Assembly (NCBI RefSeq): GCF_900100435.1
Contig: NZ_FNEX01000011.1
Span: 124,001-188,000, forward strand
Reading direction: 5' to 3'
Length of the DNA: 64,000 bases
Source: Pedobacter sp. ok626
Lineage (GTDB): Bacteria; Bacteroidota; Bacteroidia; Sphingobacteriales; Sphingobacteriaceae
The stretch's first letter is position 1. Each line of letters starts with the position of its first letter. Under the pieces are notes generated by a model. It was given only the letters and a program-made list of their open reading frames with translations. It was not told where the DNA came from and did no database searches. Below are positions 8,116 through 16,830 of this stretch, in pieces. The translations under genes and the position numbers were made by a program.

Positions 8116-9036
8116 ATGAGCCTGATAATCATAGGAACTGTAGCCTTCGATGCTATAGAAACTCCCTTCGGAAAAACAGATAAAATCGTAGGTGGAGCTG
8201 CAACTTACGCTAGTTTGGCTGCTTCTTACTTCTATAATAAAGTCAAAATTGTTGGTGTTGTAGGTGATGACTTCGAAAAAAAGGACATCGATACTTTTAC
8301 TGAACACGGGATTGATACCGAAGGATTGCAGATAAAAGAAGGTGAAAAATCATTCTTTTGGTCAGGTAAATACCACAATGATATGAACAGCAGAGATACT
8401 TTAGTTACTGAACTAAATGTATTGGCTGATTTTGATCCGATTATTCCAGAGAGCTATCAAGACTGTGAGTATTTGATGTTAGGTAACCTAACTCCGATCG
8501 TACAACAAACGGTTATCAAGCGTCTTAAAAACAAACCTAAGTTGATCGTTTTGGATACAATGAACTTCTGGATGGACATTATGATGCCAGATTTGTTGGA
8601 AACGATTAAAATGGTAGATGTGTTGACGATTAATGATGCTGAAGCGCGTCAGCTATCCGGAGAATATTCTTTAGTAAAGGCTGCTAAGAAAATCCTGGAA
8701 ATGGGGCCAAAGTATTTGATCATTAAGAAAGGTGAACATGGTGCTTTATTGTTCCATGAAGATAAAATCTTCTCGGCTCCAGCACTTCCATTAGCAGAAG
8801 TTTTTGATCCAACAGGCGCAGGTGATACTTTCGCGGGTGGTTTTATTGGCTATATGGCTAAGGTAGGTACGGTTAACTTCAATAACATGAAGAATGCAAT
8901 TATTTTCGGTTCTGCCTTGGCTTCTTTCTGTGTAGAGAAGTTTGGAATTGAGAAAATTGTAAACCTTACGGATGAAGAAGTTGCTGCGCGTGTTCAAGAA
9001 TTCGTAAGCTTAAGCTCTTTTACAATCGAAGCATAA
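8116..9036 (+). CDS. PfkB-family sugar/nucleoside kinase
   Basis: A 306-residue cytoplasmic ribokinase-fold enzyme that transfers phosphate from ATP to a sugar or nucleoside hydroxyl. The N-terminal substrate lobe contains the GGAATYASLAASYF block, and the PfkB signature 2 is clear at residues 231-242 (DPTGAGDTFAGG), with D237 as the catalytic base. Length is normal for the family. It stands alone: the tRNA promoters diverge on its left and a terminator closes it on the right. The substrate is not predictable by eye; ribokinase, adenosine-kinase-like and 2-keto-3-deoxygluconate-kinase-like activities are all possible. Confidence 0.88.
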   Translation: MSLIIIGTVAFDAIETPFGKTDKIVGGAATYASLAASYFYNKVKIVGVVGDDFEKKDIDTFTEHGIDTEGLQIKEGEKSFFWSGKYHNDMNSRDTLVTELNVLADFDPIIPESYQDCEYLMLGNLTPIVQQTVIKRLKNKPKLIVLDTMNFWMDIMMPDLLETIKMVDVLTINDAEARQLSGEYSLVKAAKKILEMGPKYLIIKKGEHGALLFHEDKIFSAPALPLAEVFDPTGAGDTFAGGFIGYMAKVGTVNFNNMKNAIIFGSALASFCVEKFGIEKIVNLTDEEVAARVQEFVSLSSFTIEA

Positions 9037-9059
9037 CGACCCGATCAAAGATCTTTCTA

Positions 9060-9094
9060 AGAATGGCTATTCAGATAATGAATGGCCATTTTTT
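9060..9094 (+). terminator. Terminator of the PfkB kinase gene
   Basis: An 11-bp stem (9062-9072 with 9080-9090, one G-U pair) with a 7-base loop, followed by a T-run that runs into the stop codon of the convergent cytochrome-b5-domain gene. Confidence 0.75.
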
Positions 9095-9332
9095 ATACAT
9101 TCAGTTTGCCGATCACGATAAATTTTTCAAATACCGATTCTGTATGAGGGGCATCTGATAATTCTTCTGTTAAATCCTGTCCAGCCCAATGTTCGTAATG
9201 TTTGCCATTGCGCCAGAGTCTACTTTCTGTAACGTCGTAAATCAAGCCTTTGTAAGCTACCCATATTTGTGGCTTATCTTGCCCATTGCGTAATGCCAGC
9301 TGTTGTTTGGAGTACAGTGGTAAATTATCCAT
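9093..9332 (-). CDS. Small cytochrome b5-like heme-binding domain protein
   Basis: About 79 residues from the ATG at 9332. I chose this start because it overlaps the upstream stop codon (ATGGATAA), a typical translational-coupling arrangement; a longer start at 9365 would lie inside the neighbour. The core PLYSKQQLALRNGQDKPQIWVAYKGLIYDVTES..W followed by HYEHWAGQDLTEEL is the shape of the short cytochrome-b5-like/steroid-binding (Cyt-b5, PF00173) proteins. His residues in the HYEHWAGQDL segment could be heme ligands, but a full bis-His pair is not obvious. It has no membrane segment. The coupled partner is a degenerate lycopene-cyclase-domain membrane protein, so a redox or ligand-binding role at the membrane is plausible but unproven. 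Confidence 0.75.
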   Translation of the reverse strand: MDNLPLYSKQQLALRNGQDKPQIWVAYKGLIYDVTESRLWRNGKHYEHWAGQDLTEELSDAPHTESVFEKFIVIGKLNV

Positions 9333-9936
9333 CAACTTTGACCATTTTGCTTTTGAAAAGCTCAAACAAATACACTGTCATTAAGAGCATTCCCATAAAG
9401 TAGAAATAAACCTCAATTGGCAGGTACGCAAGGTATAATTTCAATGAAGCGTTTTCATTAAATACAAGGAAGGATTGTTTTTTAACAATCAGGCAGCCTA
9501 TATAAAAGGGGATCAACAAAACAAAATAGGTTCTGTAAAAGCGATACATAAACCTCAGCTTGTTTTTATACTCTATGTAAAGTAATAGGGCTAATGCTAC
9601 AAAAAAAGTAGTTGCCGTATACAATTTAAGATAACCGAAAAACAAAAAGGCAATACATATACCTAGCATCAGGTTACTAACCGATAGACTAAACTTTTCG
9701 GGATTATTATTGGGAAACTTGGTATTTAAAAAACGATATGTGTATAACCCAAAGGCAGGAATAATAAAGGAAAGTAGGATGATTTGAATAGGCAGGCCTG
9801 CAATAACTGCTCCGGTTAAAAGGTTGACATTAAAAGATAAGACGCCCAAAGTAGTGAACAATATTGTAAAAAGAGAAAATAGGATGCCTGTTAAACAAAT
9901 TGATAATAAAATTATTCTGGTATAACTATTGTTCAT
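9325..9936 (-). CDS. Membrane protein with degenerate lycopene-cyclase (CrtYc/Yd-type) domains
   Basis: 203 residues from the ATG at 9936. I prefer this over the ATG at 9990 because a promoter -7 box (9957-9964) lies between them. About six to seven hydrophobic helices are visible. Two half-repeats resemble the heterodimer-type lycopene cyclase domain: NLLTGAVIAGLPIQIILLSF (residues 39-57), where functional enzymes carry an acidic P-x-E-E motif but here it is PIQII, and AYLPIEVYFYFMGMLLMTVY (170-189), which keeps the Pro-x-Glu. Loss of the first acidic motif suggests that it no longer cyclises lycopene, or that it acts on something else. No carotenoid genes (crtB, crtI, crtZ) are nearby. It overlaps the cytochrome-b5-domain gene by 8 bases. 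The family assignment is by eye and moderately secure. Confidence 0.6.
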   Translation of the reverse strand: MNNSYTRIILLSICLTGILFSLFTILFTTLGVLSFNVNLLTGAVIAGLPIQIILLSFIIPAFGLYTYRFLNTKFPNNNPEKFSLSVSNLMLGICIAFLFFGYLKLYTATTFFVALALLLYIEYKNKLRFMYRFYRTYFVLLIPFYIGCLIVKKQSFLVFNENASLKLYLAYLPIEVYFYFMGMLLMTVYLFELFKSKMVKVDG

Positions 9937-9956
9937 GAATTGGGATAAATTATTCT

Positions 9957-9986
9957 CAAAAGTATGATTTTGACATCGTTTAACAA
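9957..9986 (-). promoter_or_regulatory. Promoter for the lycopene-cyclase-like/cytochrome-b5-like pair
   Basis: On the minus strand TTG (9984-9986), exactly 19 bases, then TACTTTTG (9957-9964), a full match to TAnnTTTG. Transcription would begin near 9951, which supports translation from the ATG at 9936. Confidence 0.65.
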
Positions 9987-10004
9987 CCATCTAATCTCAG
10001 TACT

Positions 10005-10901
10005 ATGAAAAAAACGCTACTATCACTTATTCTTGTAACATTTTGCCTATTAGGTTATAGTCAGGAAACACCCAAAATTGACACGACTAAAAACTGGACT
10101 ATTCATGGCGAGAATACATTTCTGGTCAACCAGAGTTCTTTCTCTAACTGGTCAGCAGGTGGTATAAATTCTCTTGCCGCAAATTTGATTTTAAATTACG
10201 ATTTCAATTACAAAAAGGACAAATGGAGTTGGGATAATAAGGCTATTGCAGCTTATGGAATAAGTAAACAGGATGGTATTGGGATGCGTAAAAACGACGA
10301 CAGACTTATCTTGAATAGTTTGTTAGGTTATAAGGCTGCTCAGTACTGGCTTTATACTTTTTATGCCAACTTCCAGACGCAGTTTGCAAAAGGTTATACT
10401 TATGACGGAAACGAAAGAACCACAATATCCAACGCTTTTGCTCCGGCTTACCTGACATTCGGGCCTGGTATTGCCTATAAAAAATCTGATAATTTTAGGG
10501 TCAATTTCTCACCTGTAGCTTCAAGAGTAGTGATGGTGTTTGATGATGACTTGAATAAGGATGCGCCTGCTTTTGGTGTTGATCCCGGAAAGAACGTACG
10601 TTTCGAGTTCGGTGCATCATTGGATGCTTACTATAAAGTGAATCTGATGGAAAACATTAGTTTTGAGAATATACTAAAGCTATATTCTAACTATCTGGAT
10701 AAGCCACAAAATATTTATACTGATTATACTGCTAATCTGTTTATGAAGGTGAATAAGTTTGTAACCGTTAATGCCGGTGTGCAAATGATTTACGATGACA
10801 AGACTATGATTACGAAAGTAGTAAACGGCGTTAAAGAGGATTGGCATAAAGACTTGCAGGTAAAACAGATCTTTGGTGCAGGTTTAACCTATAAATTCTA
10901 G
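10005..10901 (+). CDS. DUF3078 family outer-membrane beta-barrel-like protein
   Basis: 298 residues with a signal peptide (cleavage near GYSQE) and no further hydrophobic helix. The body matches DUF3078: NWTIHGENTFLVNQSSFSNW near the mature N-terminus, then alternating aromatic beta-strands (LNYDFNYKKDKWSWDNKAIAAYG) and a terminal ...LTYKF ending in Phe, which is the usual Bam recognition end of outer-membrane barrels. Function is unknown for the family. It heads a same-strand group with a lipoprotein, a DUF4836 protein and a membrane-anchored protein, which suggests a shared envelope role. Confidence 0.85.
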   Translation: MKKTLLSLILVTFCLLGYSQETPKIDTTKNWTIHGENTFLVNQSSFSNWSAGGINSLAANLILNYDFNYKKDKWSWDNKAIAAYGISKQDGIGMRKNDDRLILNSLLGYKAAQYWLYTFYANFQTQFAKGYTYDGNERTTISNAFAPAYLTFGPGIAYKKSDNFRVNFSPVASRVVMVFDDDLNKDAPAFGVDPGKNVRFEFGASLDAYYKVNLMENISFENILKLYSNYLDKPQNIYTDYTANLFMKVNKFVTVNAGVQMIYDDKTMITKVVNGVKEDWHKDLQVKQIFGAGLTYKF

Positions 10902-10932
10902 TTGGAGGGTAGGTGTTTATATTGTAAAATGA

Positions 10933-10940
10933 TATCTTTG
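10933..10940 (+). promoter_or_regulatory. Candidate -7 box ahead of the envelope lipoprotein gene
   Basis: TATCTTTG is an exact TAnnTTTG match 26 bases before the ATG at 10966. No good TTG lies at the expected spacing upstream, so this is a half-supported promoter. Confidence 0.4.
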
Positions 10941-10965
10941 CCCCACCTATAAAGACATCAAAATA

Positions 10966-11640
10966 ATGCTTTCGAAGTATAAATACCTATTTTCCCTTTT
11001 CGTTTTACTCTGTTTTTCTTCTTGTTTTCAGATTATTGAAGAAATTAATCTCACTGATGCGGGTTCCGGTACGGTTAATCTGACCCTAAATCTTAGTGCC
11101 AGCAAGACAAAAGTAGCCTCAGTTATGCTAATGGATAGCATACAAGGATATAAAGTGCCGTCCAAGCAAACCATCCAAAAGGAACTTGGCGAAGTTGTTG
11201 CCTATCTAAAGAAATCTCCGGGAATAAGCAATGTTCAAAAGAAGGTTGATTTTGAAAATTACATTGTGAGTGTATCCTTTGCTTTTAAAGATATAGCGAA
11301 CATTGACAATGTAAATCAAAATGTCCTCAAAAAATTAAAGATAAAAGGGCTTAATAACTCTTCTTATACCTACAATCCAAAAATCAAGTTTTTTCAACGC
11401 AGTTATCAGCATACCAAGGAGGCTATAGCGGAATACAATAAGTTAAAACCTGAAGTTAAAAAGGTGTTTAAAGATGCTACTTATGTAAGTATTTATAGGT
11501 TCGAACAGCCTGTAGTGCTATGTACAAATCCTTTGGCAAAAATATCAAAATCAAAAAAAGCAGTTATGCTTAATACGGGTATTCTCGGTTTAATAAATGG
11601 AAAAACCGATTTATCCAACCGCATTACAATAACAAAATAA
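10966..11640 (+). CDS. Lipoprotein of unknown function
   Basis: 224 residues with a lipoprotein signal ending in FSSC (Cys20), followed by an acidic stretch (FQIIEEINL). I do not recognise a named domain. The mature part begins with beta-rich sequence (AGSGTVNLTLNLSASKTKVAS) and then a Lys-rich alpha/beta region. It follows the DUF3078 gene by 64 bases and precedes the DUF4836 gene by 25 bases, so it probably belongs to the same envelope module. Its orientation across or along the outer membrane cannot be told. Confidence 0.75.
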   Translation: MLSKYKYLFSLFVLLCFSSCFQIIEEINLTDAGSGTVNLTLNLSASKTKVASVMLMDSIQGYKVPSKQTIQKELGEVVAYLKKSPGISNVQKKVDFENYIVSVSFAFKDIANIDNVNQNVLKKLKIKGLNNSSYTYNPKIKFFQRSYQHTKEAIAEYNKLKPEVKKVFKDATYVSIYRFEQPVVLCTNPLAKISKSKKAVMLNTGILGLINGKTDLSNRITITK

Positions 11641-11665
11641 CGTTTCTATTTAATTTATCCTTACT

Positions 11666-13519
11666 ATGAATTCTTTTTTCAGATGCTTAACAGCATTACT
11701 TTTAGCCGGTCTTACATTTACATCCAGCGCACAAGATCTTGTGCATAAAATCCCTTCTAATGCACTTGCCGTAGCGACCATCCAAGGTAAAAATCTAACG
11801 GAATTAATGTCTTTAACCGAATTTAATAATTCGTTTCTTGGAAAAGAATTATTGGCAAAACAGGCAAAAAAATCAGGCGAATCTTATACTACTATAGAGG
11901 ATTTGGGTTTTAACCTTGCTTCCTCATTTTATTATTTTAACCAGAGCAACGACAGCGTAACTTATAACTGTTTCCTTGCTCCTGTTAAAAACGCAGCACA
12001 AGTTGACAAACTGTATACACAAGCTGATCAGAAGTTTAGTGTAAAAGGTAATGTGAGATATTATTACAATGTTGATTCTACCGAAGTAGCTCGGTGGAAT
12101 GGGGAAATGTTTTTGTTTGTAATAGCCAGAGGTAAAAAAGAGTACTTTTCGAAGCCTGAAGTGATGGAGCGTTTTGGATTAACTAACCCTTATCCAATAG
12201 CTGATTCTGTTGCAATTGATAGTGCGGCTGCCGCAGTTGATAGTTTAGCAGCTGATACTATAGCTGTCGAATATGCGGAACCAGCAGCAGTGGAAATGGG
12301 GATGCAAGACTCGGTTGTGGTTGATACAGCGGAAGCATATTCATCTGATCCTTTTTTCAAAAATGAAGACCAAAAGAAATCAATTGTAGCCAGATGGACA
12401 GAACGTATGGTGGATGATTTTTTTGCTGGTACCGATAAAACATCCATATTAAACAATAACGATTTTGTAAAAAATATTGATCCTAAGGCTGAAGCTACTA
12501 TCTGGGTTTCTGGTGTGGATAAGCTTTTCAATACTTATGTGCCTACAACTTATTTAAAAGGCTTGGGCTTTTTAAATGGATATGGAAGCGGAAATGTAAA
12601 GCTTTACCTGGAAGATAAATCTATCCGGATGACCAGTAGCATGACCTTTAGCGATGAAATAGCTACTGTTTTTAAAAAGGTGCACAAAAGAAAATTAAAC
12701 AAACGTTTCTTGAAATATGTGAATGAAGATCGTATGATTGGCTATTTGGGCTATGCAGTGGATACGAAGGCATATCTTGAAGAATACCCTAGGTTGATGT
12801 CCAAAATTTATGGCTCTGTATATGCTGATGAAATAGGTATGGCTACAGATCTATTCTCTCTTTTATTGGACGAAGAAGCAATAGGGAAGGTAGTTAAAGG
12901 AGATGCACTGTTCATCTTTAATGGTCTTTCACAAAATGAGGTGAGCTACAAGTCGTACGAGTACAACGAAGAGAACTTTGAAAGTAAAGAAGTGATGAAG
13001 ACTAAAAAGGAGACCTTGCCAGATTTTTTAATGATGTTCTCTTCTGAAGATACCCGATTGATTGATAAACTGATTGCTTATGGCGTAAAAAAAGAATTTG
13101 TTAAAAAAGGCTCGGGATATTATGAATTGAGTATCCCTAAAAGTCCTTTGGCACTTTACTTTACGATAAAAGACAATATTGTTTTCTTCGGCACCAATAA
13201 AATGGAAATGGATAATATTGCTTCGGACAGATCAGTCGCAAAGGTTTCTGCTAAGAACAAGAAGATGTTGTTAAGTAGTAACTATGCTGCTTATTTCAGT
13301 GCTAAAAAACTGTCGGGAAAGATCCCTTCCGAAGAATTTGGAGGTGCTGAAAAGCTAGAAAAGACTAATCGTGTACTGAATGCATTGGGCGATATTTACA
13401 TGAACTCGAATCCGGCCAAAGGGAATGTATTATCTGCACAAATGAGTATGGATATTCCCGCTAATCAACCGAATGCTTTAAAATATCTTTTATCAATTAT
13501 TGAAGACGCAAAGAAATAA
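11666..13519 (+). CDS. DUF4836 family secreted protein
   Basis: 617 residues with a signal peptide (cleavage near SSAQD). The opening LVHKIPSNALAVATIQGKNL is the DUF4836 signature; the family is restricted mainly to Bacteroidota and has no assigned function. Residues about 176-225 are an Ala/Val/Asp/Ser low-complexity linker with repeated VDS-x-A units that splits the protein in two. The C-terminal half repeats the same pattern (LYFTIKDNIVFFGTNKMEMDNI). The last 20 bases overlap the start of the next gene, implying coupled translation. Confidence 0.82.
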   Translation: MNSFFRCLTALLLAGLTFTSSAQDLVHKIPSNALAVATIQGKNLTELMSLTEFNNSFLGKELLAKQAKKSGESYTTIEDLGFNLASSFYYFNQSNDSVTYNCFLAPVKNAAQVDKLYTQADQKFSVKGNVRYYYNVDSTEVARWNGEMFLFVIARGKKEYFSKPEVMERFGLTNPYPIADSVAIDSAAAAVDSLAADTIAVEYAEPAAVEMGMQDSVVVDTAEAYSSDPFFKNEDQKKSIVARWTERMVDDFFAGTDKTSILNNNDFVKNIDPKAEATIWVSGVDKLFNTYVPTTYLKGLGFLNGYGSGNVKLYLEDKSIRMTSSMTFSDEIATVFKKVHKRKLNKRFLKYVNEDRMIGYLGYAVDTKAYLEEYPRLMSKIYGSVYADEIGMATDLFSLLLDEEAIGKVVKGDALFIFNGLSQNEVSYKSYEYNEENFESKEVMKTKKETLPDFLMMFSSEDTRLIDKLIAYGVKKEFVKKGSGYYELSIPKSPLALYFTIKDNIVFFGTNKMEMDNIASDRSVAKVSAKNKKMLLSSNYAAYFSAKKLSGKIPSEEFGGAEKLEKTNRVLNALGDIYMNSNPAKGNVLSAQMSMDIPANQPNALKYLLSIIEDAKK

Positions 13520-14858
13520 TTTTAAGCGCATAGCAACAATCTTGGCAGCAGTACTAATACTGCTGCTAGCTTTTTTCGGCTATCTGTCGCTAAGGAAATA
13601 TTATGCCTATAAGGACACTATACATGCAGATGCAGAACTTATAGTTAAGGTTGATGCTGATCAGCTATACTGTGATCTTGCGATGGACTACCTTAGCAAT
13701 CTATCCTATTATCGAAGTAAAAAAGCGAGTTCAATTGAAAGTGGCTTAAATATACCTTCGCAGATTTTTGTGTATACGGTAAAATCCAAATCTGCTCATA
13801 CTTACTTTTGTACCATGCCCGTAGCAGACTCGTTGTTGCTTAAGTCGTTTGTAAAACAAAGGCTGGGCATCACTACATTGAAAAATGAAGGGCAGTATCT
13901 AAGTGGAAGATCTGCGAATGGTCGACTTACTATTGCCTTTAATGCGCAAACATTTGCTCTGGGATACGCTTTTAATGGCGAAAATGTACAGGATGTTTTG
14001 ACTGATTTGTTAAATAAGAGAAATCTACTATCTGATAAAGATCAAAAAATTGTGAGGCTTAAGGCGCTAAAATCACATTTGGCTTGTGTTCTTGGAAATT
14101 ACACAGGGACTGGAGATTTTAAAGATGGGCAACTTCATGTTGAGGGAGACTTTAGCTTAAACGGTTTTACAGTAAACGGAAATAGTTTTAGCCACCGTGT
14201 TTTTGATAAAGATGCTATCGTAAAAACCTGGCTAAATGTCAATCCGTCTCTGAATAAAAGCTTTGGCCGAATTAAGGTTAAAGACTATGAAATATATCCG
14301 GATAGCTTACTGAAATATTGTAATGGGTATTTTGATATGGAAATGGTGAATCCGGTAAATCAGGCCGATACCGTAATCACTTATGAGTATAACGATGATT
14401 TTGAAAAGGAAGAAACCTTAACTCCCCGTGTGGTAAAAGTGCCCGGTGTAAACGGTGTTATTGCAGGCAACGTGACTGGATTGTTGAATTATCTAACTAG
14501 AACAAACATCATTAATAACAGTCGTGTTAATAAGGAGCTATTTCCATTGTATAAGTTTTATGCCAAAGATAACCAAACTGGCATATTATTGAGTACAGAT
14601 CAGCAGGCGGTTACTTCGCAATTGACGGAAAGCACGCCTTACTTTTTTTATCTGGATGTTGATTTTGATAAATTAAAATCACAGGGGCAATTCCCGCTTT
14701 TTGAAAAATATATCAGGCAGCTGAACAGACTTGTTGTTAAAGCTAAGTCTGGGGTTGTCGAGAAAGTTGAGCGCATTAAGCATGATCCAAGAAATCACTT
14801 TGAAATAGACTTGTACTTTAAAAGAAAGGATGTAAATGCATTGGGACAATTGCGTTAA
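13500..14858 (+). CDS. Membrane-anchored extracytoplasmic protein, possible DUF4836-like relative; TTG start
   Basis: 452 residues with one N-terminal hydrophobic segment (IATILAAVLILLLAFFGYLSL, about 11-31), then a long extracytoplasmic part. The start must be the TTG at 13500: no ATG precedes the membrane anchor and the gene overlaps the DUF4836 gene by 20 bases. I recognise no named domain. Its plan, with an opening strand AELIVKVDADQL and mixed alpha/beta repeats, resembles the DUF4836 neighbour, so it may be a diverged paralogue; that is inference only. It ends the envelope group. Confidence 0.72.
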   Translation: MKTQRNNFKRIATILAAVLILLLAFFGYLSLRKYYAYKDTIHADAELIVKVDADQLYCDLAMDYLSNLSYYRSKKASSIESGLNIPSQIFVYTVKSKSAHTYFCTMPVADSLLLKSFVKQRLGITTLKNEGQYLSGRSANGRLTIAFNAQTFALGYAFNGENVQDVLTDLLNKRNLLSDKDQKIVRLKALKSHLACVLGNYTGTGDFKDGQLHVEGDFSLNGFTVNGNSFSHRVFDKDAIVKTWLNVNPSLNKSFGRIKVKDYEIYPDSLLKYCNGYFDMEMVNPVNQADTVITYEYNDDFEKEETLTPRVVKVPGVNGVIAGNVTGLLNYLTRTNIINNSRVNKELFPLYKFYAKDNQTGILLSTDQQAVTSQLTESTPYFFYLDVDFDKLKSQGQFPLFEKYIRQLNRLVVKAKSGVVEKVERIKHDPRNHFEIDLYFKRKDVNALGQLR

Positions 14859-14900
14859 AATTCTGGCATTTGTGGTATATTAGAGTTTAGATCAATTTTT

Positions 14901-15797
14901 ATGTCAAATATCAATCTGATTATTGAAGAACGCCCGGCGAGTATAGGCAGTTTTATGGTGGGGCGCCTCTTGCCTTTCAAGGAGAAACGTATGGTTGGCC
15001 CTTTTGCTTTTATAGATCACATGGGTCCGATATGTATGAGTGATAACGAAAGTTTGGATGTCCCGCCACATCCACATATTGGATTATCCACACTCACTTA
15101 TCTTTTTGAAGGAAGTATTATGCATCGCGACAGTATTGGTACTGAAGTAGAAATAAAACCGGGTCAGGTAAATTGGATGACTGCAGGTAAAGGGATTGTA
15201 CATTCTGAAAGAACACCCGAATATCTTCGTAATTCTGATAAAATGATGCATGGCTTACAGATCTGGGTAGCTTTACCTAAGGAGCTGGAGAAAATGGAGC
15301 CTGAGTTTTTTCATGTGGAAGGTAAAGGGCTCCCAGAGTGGACAGAAGGTGGTGTTCATTTTAAACTGATTGCTGGTGAGGCTTTTGGACGGAAGTCTGA
15401 GGTGCCGGTTTACAGTCCACTTTATTTCCTGGAATTGAAAAGCACTGGCAGGCAAACGGTTAAAATAGGTAATGAGCTGTTTGGTGAAAGTGCTTTATAC
15501 ATTTTAGAGGGAGCCATAGAAAGTGAAGGCAATACTTTTGGCCCAAAACAAATTTTGGTCGCGAAAGACAGTAAGCTTTGTGAGTTTGATATGCAGGAAA
15601 ATTCGACGATCTTTATTTTTGGGGGTGAGCCTTTTCCTGAGCCTAGGATCATTTACTGGAACTTTGTCGCATCCTCGGAAGAACGGATTGAGGAGGCAAA
15701 AGCGATGTGGCTGGAACAGTCGTTTCCACCGGTGCCCGGCGAAACAGAATTTGTGCCCTTGCCCTTACAAAGTAAAAATGTAAAACCACATTTGTAA
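14901..15797 (+). CDS. Pirin family bicupin protein
   Basis: 298 residues. The N-terminal cupin has the pirin hallmarks: GPFAFIDHMGP, the metal-binding PPHPHIGLSTLTYLFEGSI, and GKGIVHSE. A C-terminal pirin cupin follows from about residue 175. In this family an iron (or Ni/Cu) ion is held by three His and one Glu; some members have quercetinase activity and others regulate metabolism, and sequence does not decide between these. It is followed after 19 bases by an MDR oxidoreductase on the same strand. Confidence 0.92.
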   Translation: MSNINLIIEERPASIGSFMVGRLLPFKEKRMVGPFAFIDHMGPICMSDNESLDVPPHPHIGLSTLTYLFEGSIMHRDSIGTEVEIKPGQVNWMTAGKGIVHSERTPEYLRNSDKMMHGLQIWVALPKELEKMEPEFFHVEGKGLPEWTEGGVHFKLIAGEAFGRKSEVPVYSPLYFLELKSTGRQTVKIGNELFGESALYILEGAIESEGNTFGPKQILVAKDSKLCEFDMQENSTIFIFGGEPFPEPRIIYWNFVASSEERIEEAKAMWLEQSFPPVPGETEFVPLPLQSKNVKPHL

Positions 15798-15816
15798 TAT
15801 TTGTATTTTTACGATT

Positions 15817-16830
15817 ATGAAAGCAGCATACCTGGAAGGTAATAACCATCCATACACTCTAAAAGAGATACCAACACCCCTGCCTACGGGTCAGGAAGTT
15901 TTAATTAAACTTGAATTCTCTTCCTTTAATCAAAGAGACATTAGGGTACAGAAAGGGATTTATGCTGCGGCCCCTTTGCCTGAAGGTGGATTGGCTATTG
16001 GATCTGATGGTTATGGGAAAGTGGTAAAAGTTGCTGAGAATGCTGACCCAATGTGGTTGGGACGAGAAGTGGTGATTAATCCTGGACGCAATTGGGGTGA
16101 TAATCCTGAGGCATTTGGGCCAGATTTTAAAATAATGGGTTGCCCTGATCAGGGTACCTTTGCTGAATATATAGCAGTTGATCAGAAATACATCCGACCT
16201 AAGCCTTTACATTTAACGGATGAGGAGGCTGCAGCTTTGCCACTGGCAGGACTTACGACTTATAGGGCCGTATTTACCAAAGGGAAAGTTAAAGCGGGCG
16301 AGAAGGTGTTGGTAACTGGAATAGGGGCAGGTACGGCCTTATTAGCGTTACAGTATGCACTTGCGGCAGGTGCTGAGGTTTATGTGACCTCGGGTACGGC
16401 GAGTAAGTTGGAACGGGCGATTACAATGGGTGCAAAGGCTGGCTTTAATTACAAGACTGAAGATTGGGCTGCACAGGCAAATGCATTAACCAATGGGTTT
16501 GATGTAGTTTTGGACAGTGCTTCGGGCAAGGGCTTTGCGAAATTGATAGAAGTACTAAAGCCAGGGGGCAGATTGGTGTTTTGGGGAGGTACGGATGGGC
16601 CTATAGAGAGCATCGTTCCTGCACATATTTACTGGAAAAATCTTTCTATTTTAGGAACCACACTGGGAAGTAATCAGGAGTTTGCCGATATGCTATCCTA
16701 TTCAGAAAAACACAATATCAAACCTGTGATTGATAGAGTTTTTCCAACACTTGCCCATGCGCAGGAAGCTGCTGAATATTTGGCCTCAGGTACGCAGTTT
16801 GGTAAGATTGTGATGGGCAATAAGGCTTAG
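15817..16830 (+). CDS. MDR-family NAD(P)H-dependent oxidoreductase (zinc-independent, quinone-reductase-like)
   Basis: 337 residues with an N-terminal GroES-like catalytic domain and a Rossmann domain with VTGIGAGTALLALQYALAAG as dinucleotide-binding loop. Catalytic-zinc Cys/His ligands of classic alcohol dehydrogenases are not evident, which fits quinone-oxidoreductase or enoyl-reductase-like MDRs. It directly follows the pirin gene; pirin and oxidoreductase neighbours are common and may act in stress or aromatic metabolism, but this is inference. The last 4 bases overlap the end of the convergent sterol-desaturase-family gene. Confidence 0.85.
   Translation: MKAAYLEGNNHPYTLKEIPTPLPTGQEVLIKLEFSSFNQRDIRVQKGIYAAAPLPEGGLAIGSDGYGKVVKVAENADPMWLGREVVINPGRNWGDNPEAFGPDFKIMGCPDQGTFAEYIAVDQKYIRPKPLHLTDEEAAALPLAGLTTYRAVFTKGKVKAGEKVLVTGIGAGTALLALQYALAAGAEVYVTSGTASKLERAITMGAKAGFNYKTEDWAAQANALTNGFDVVLDSASGKGFAKLIEVLKPGGRLVFWGGTDGPIESIVPAHIYWKNLSILGTTLGSNQEFADMLSYSEKHNIKPVIDRVFPTLAHAQEAAEYLASGTQFGKIVMGNKA

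Noticed and set aside
12190..12531. 113-residue Ser/Thr/Ala-rich minus-strand frame
   Set aside because: It is the shadow of the low-complexity linker of the DUF4836 protein on the opposite strand.
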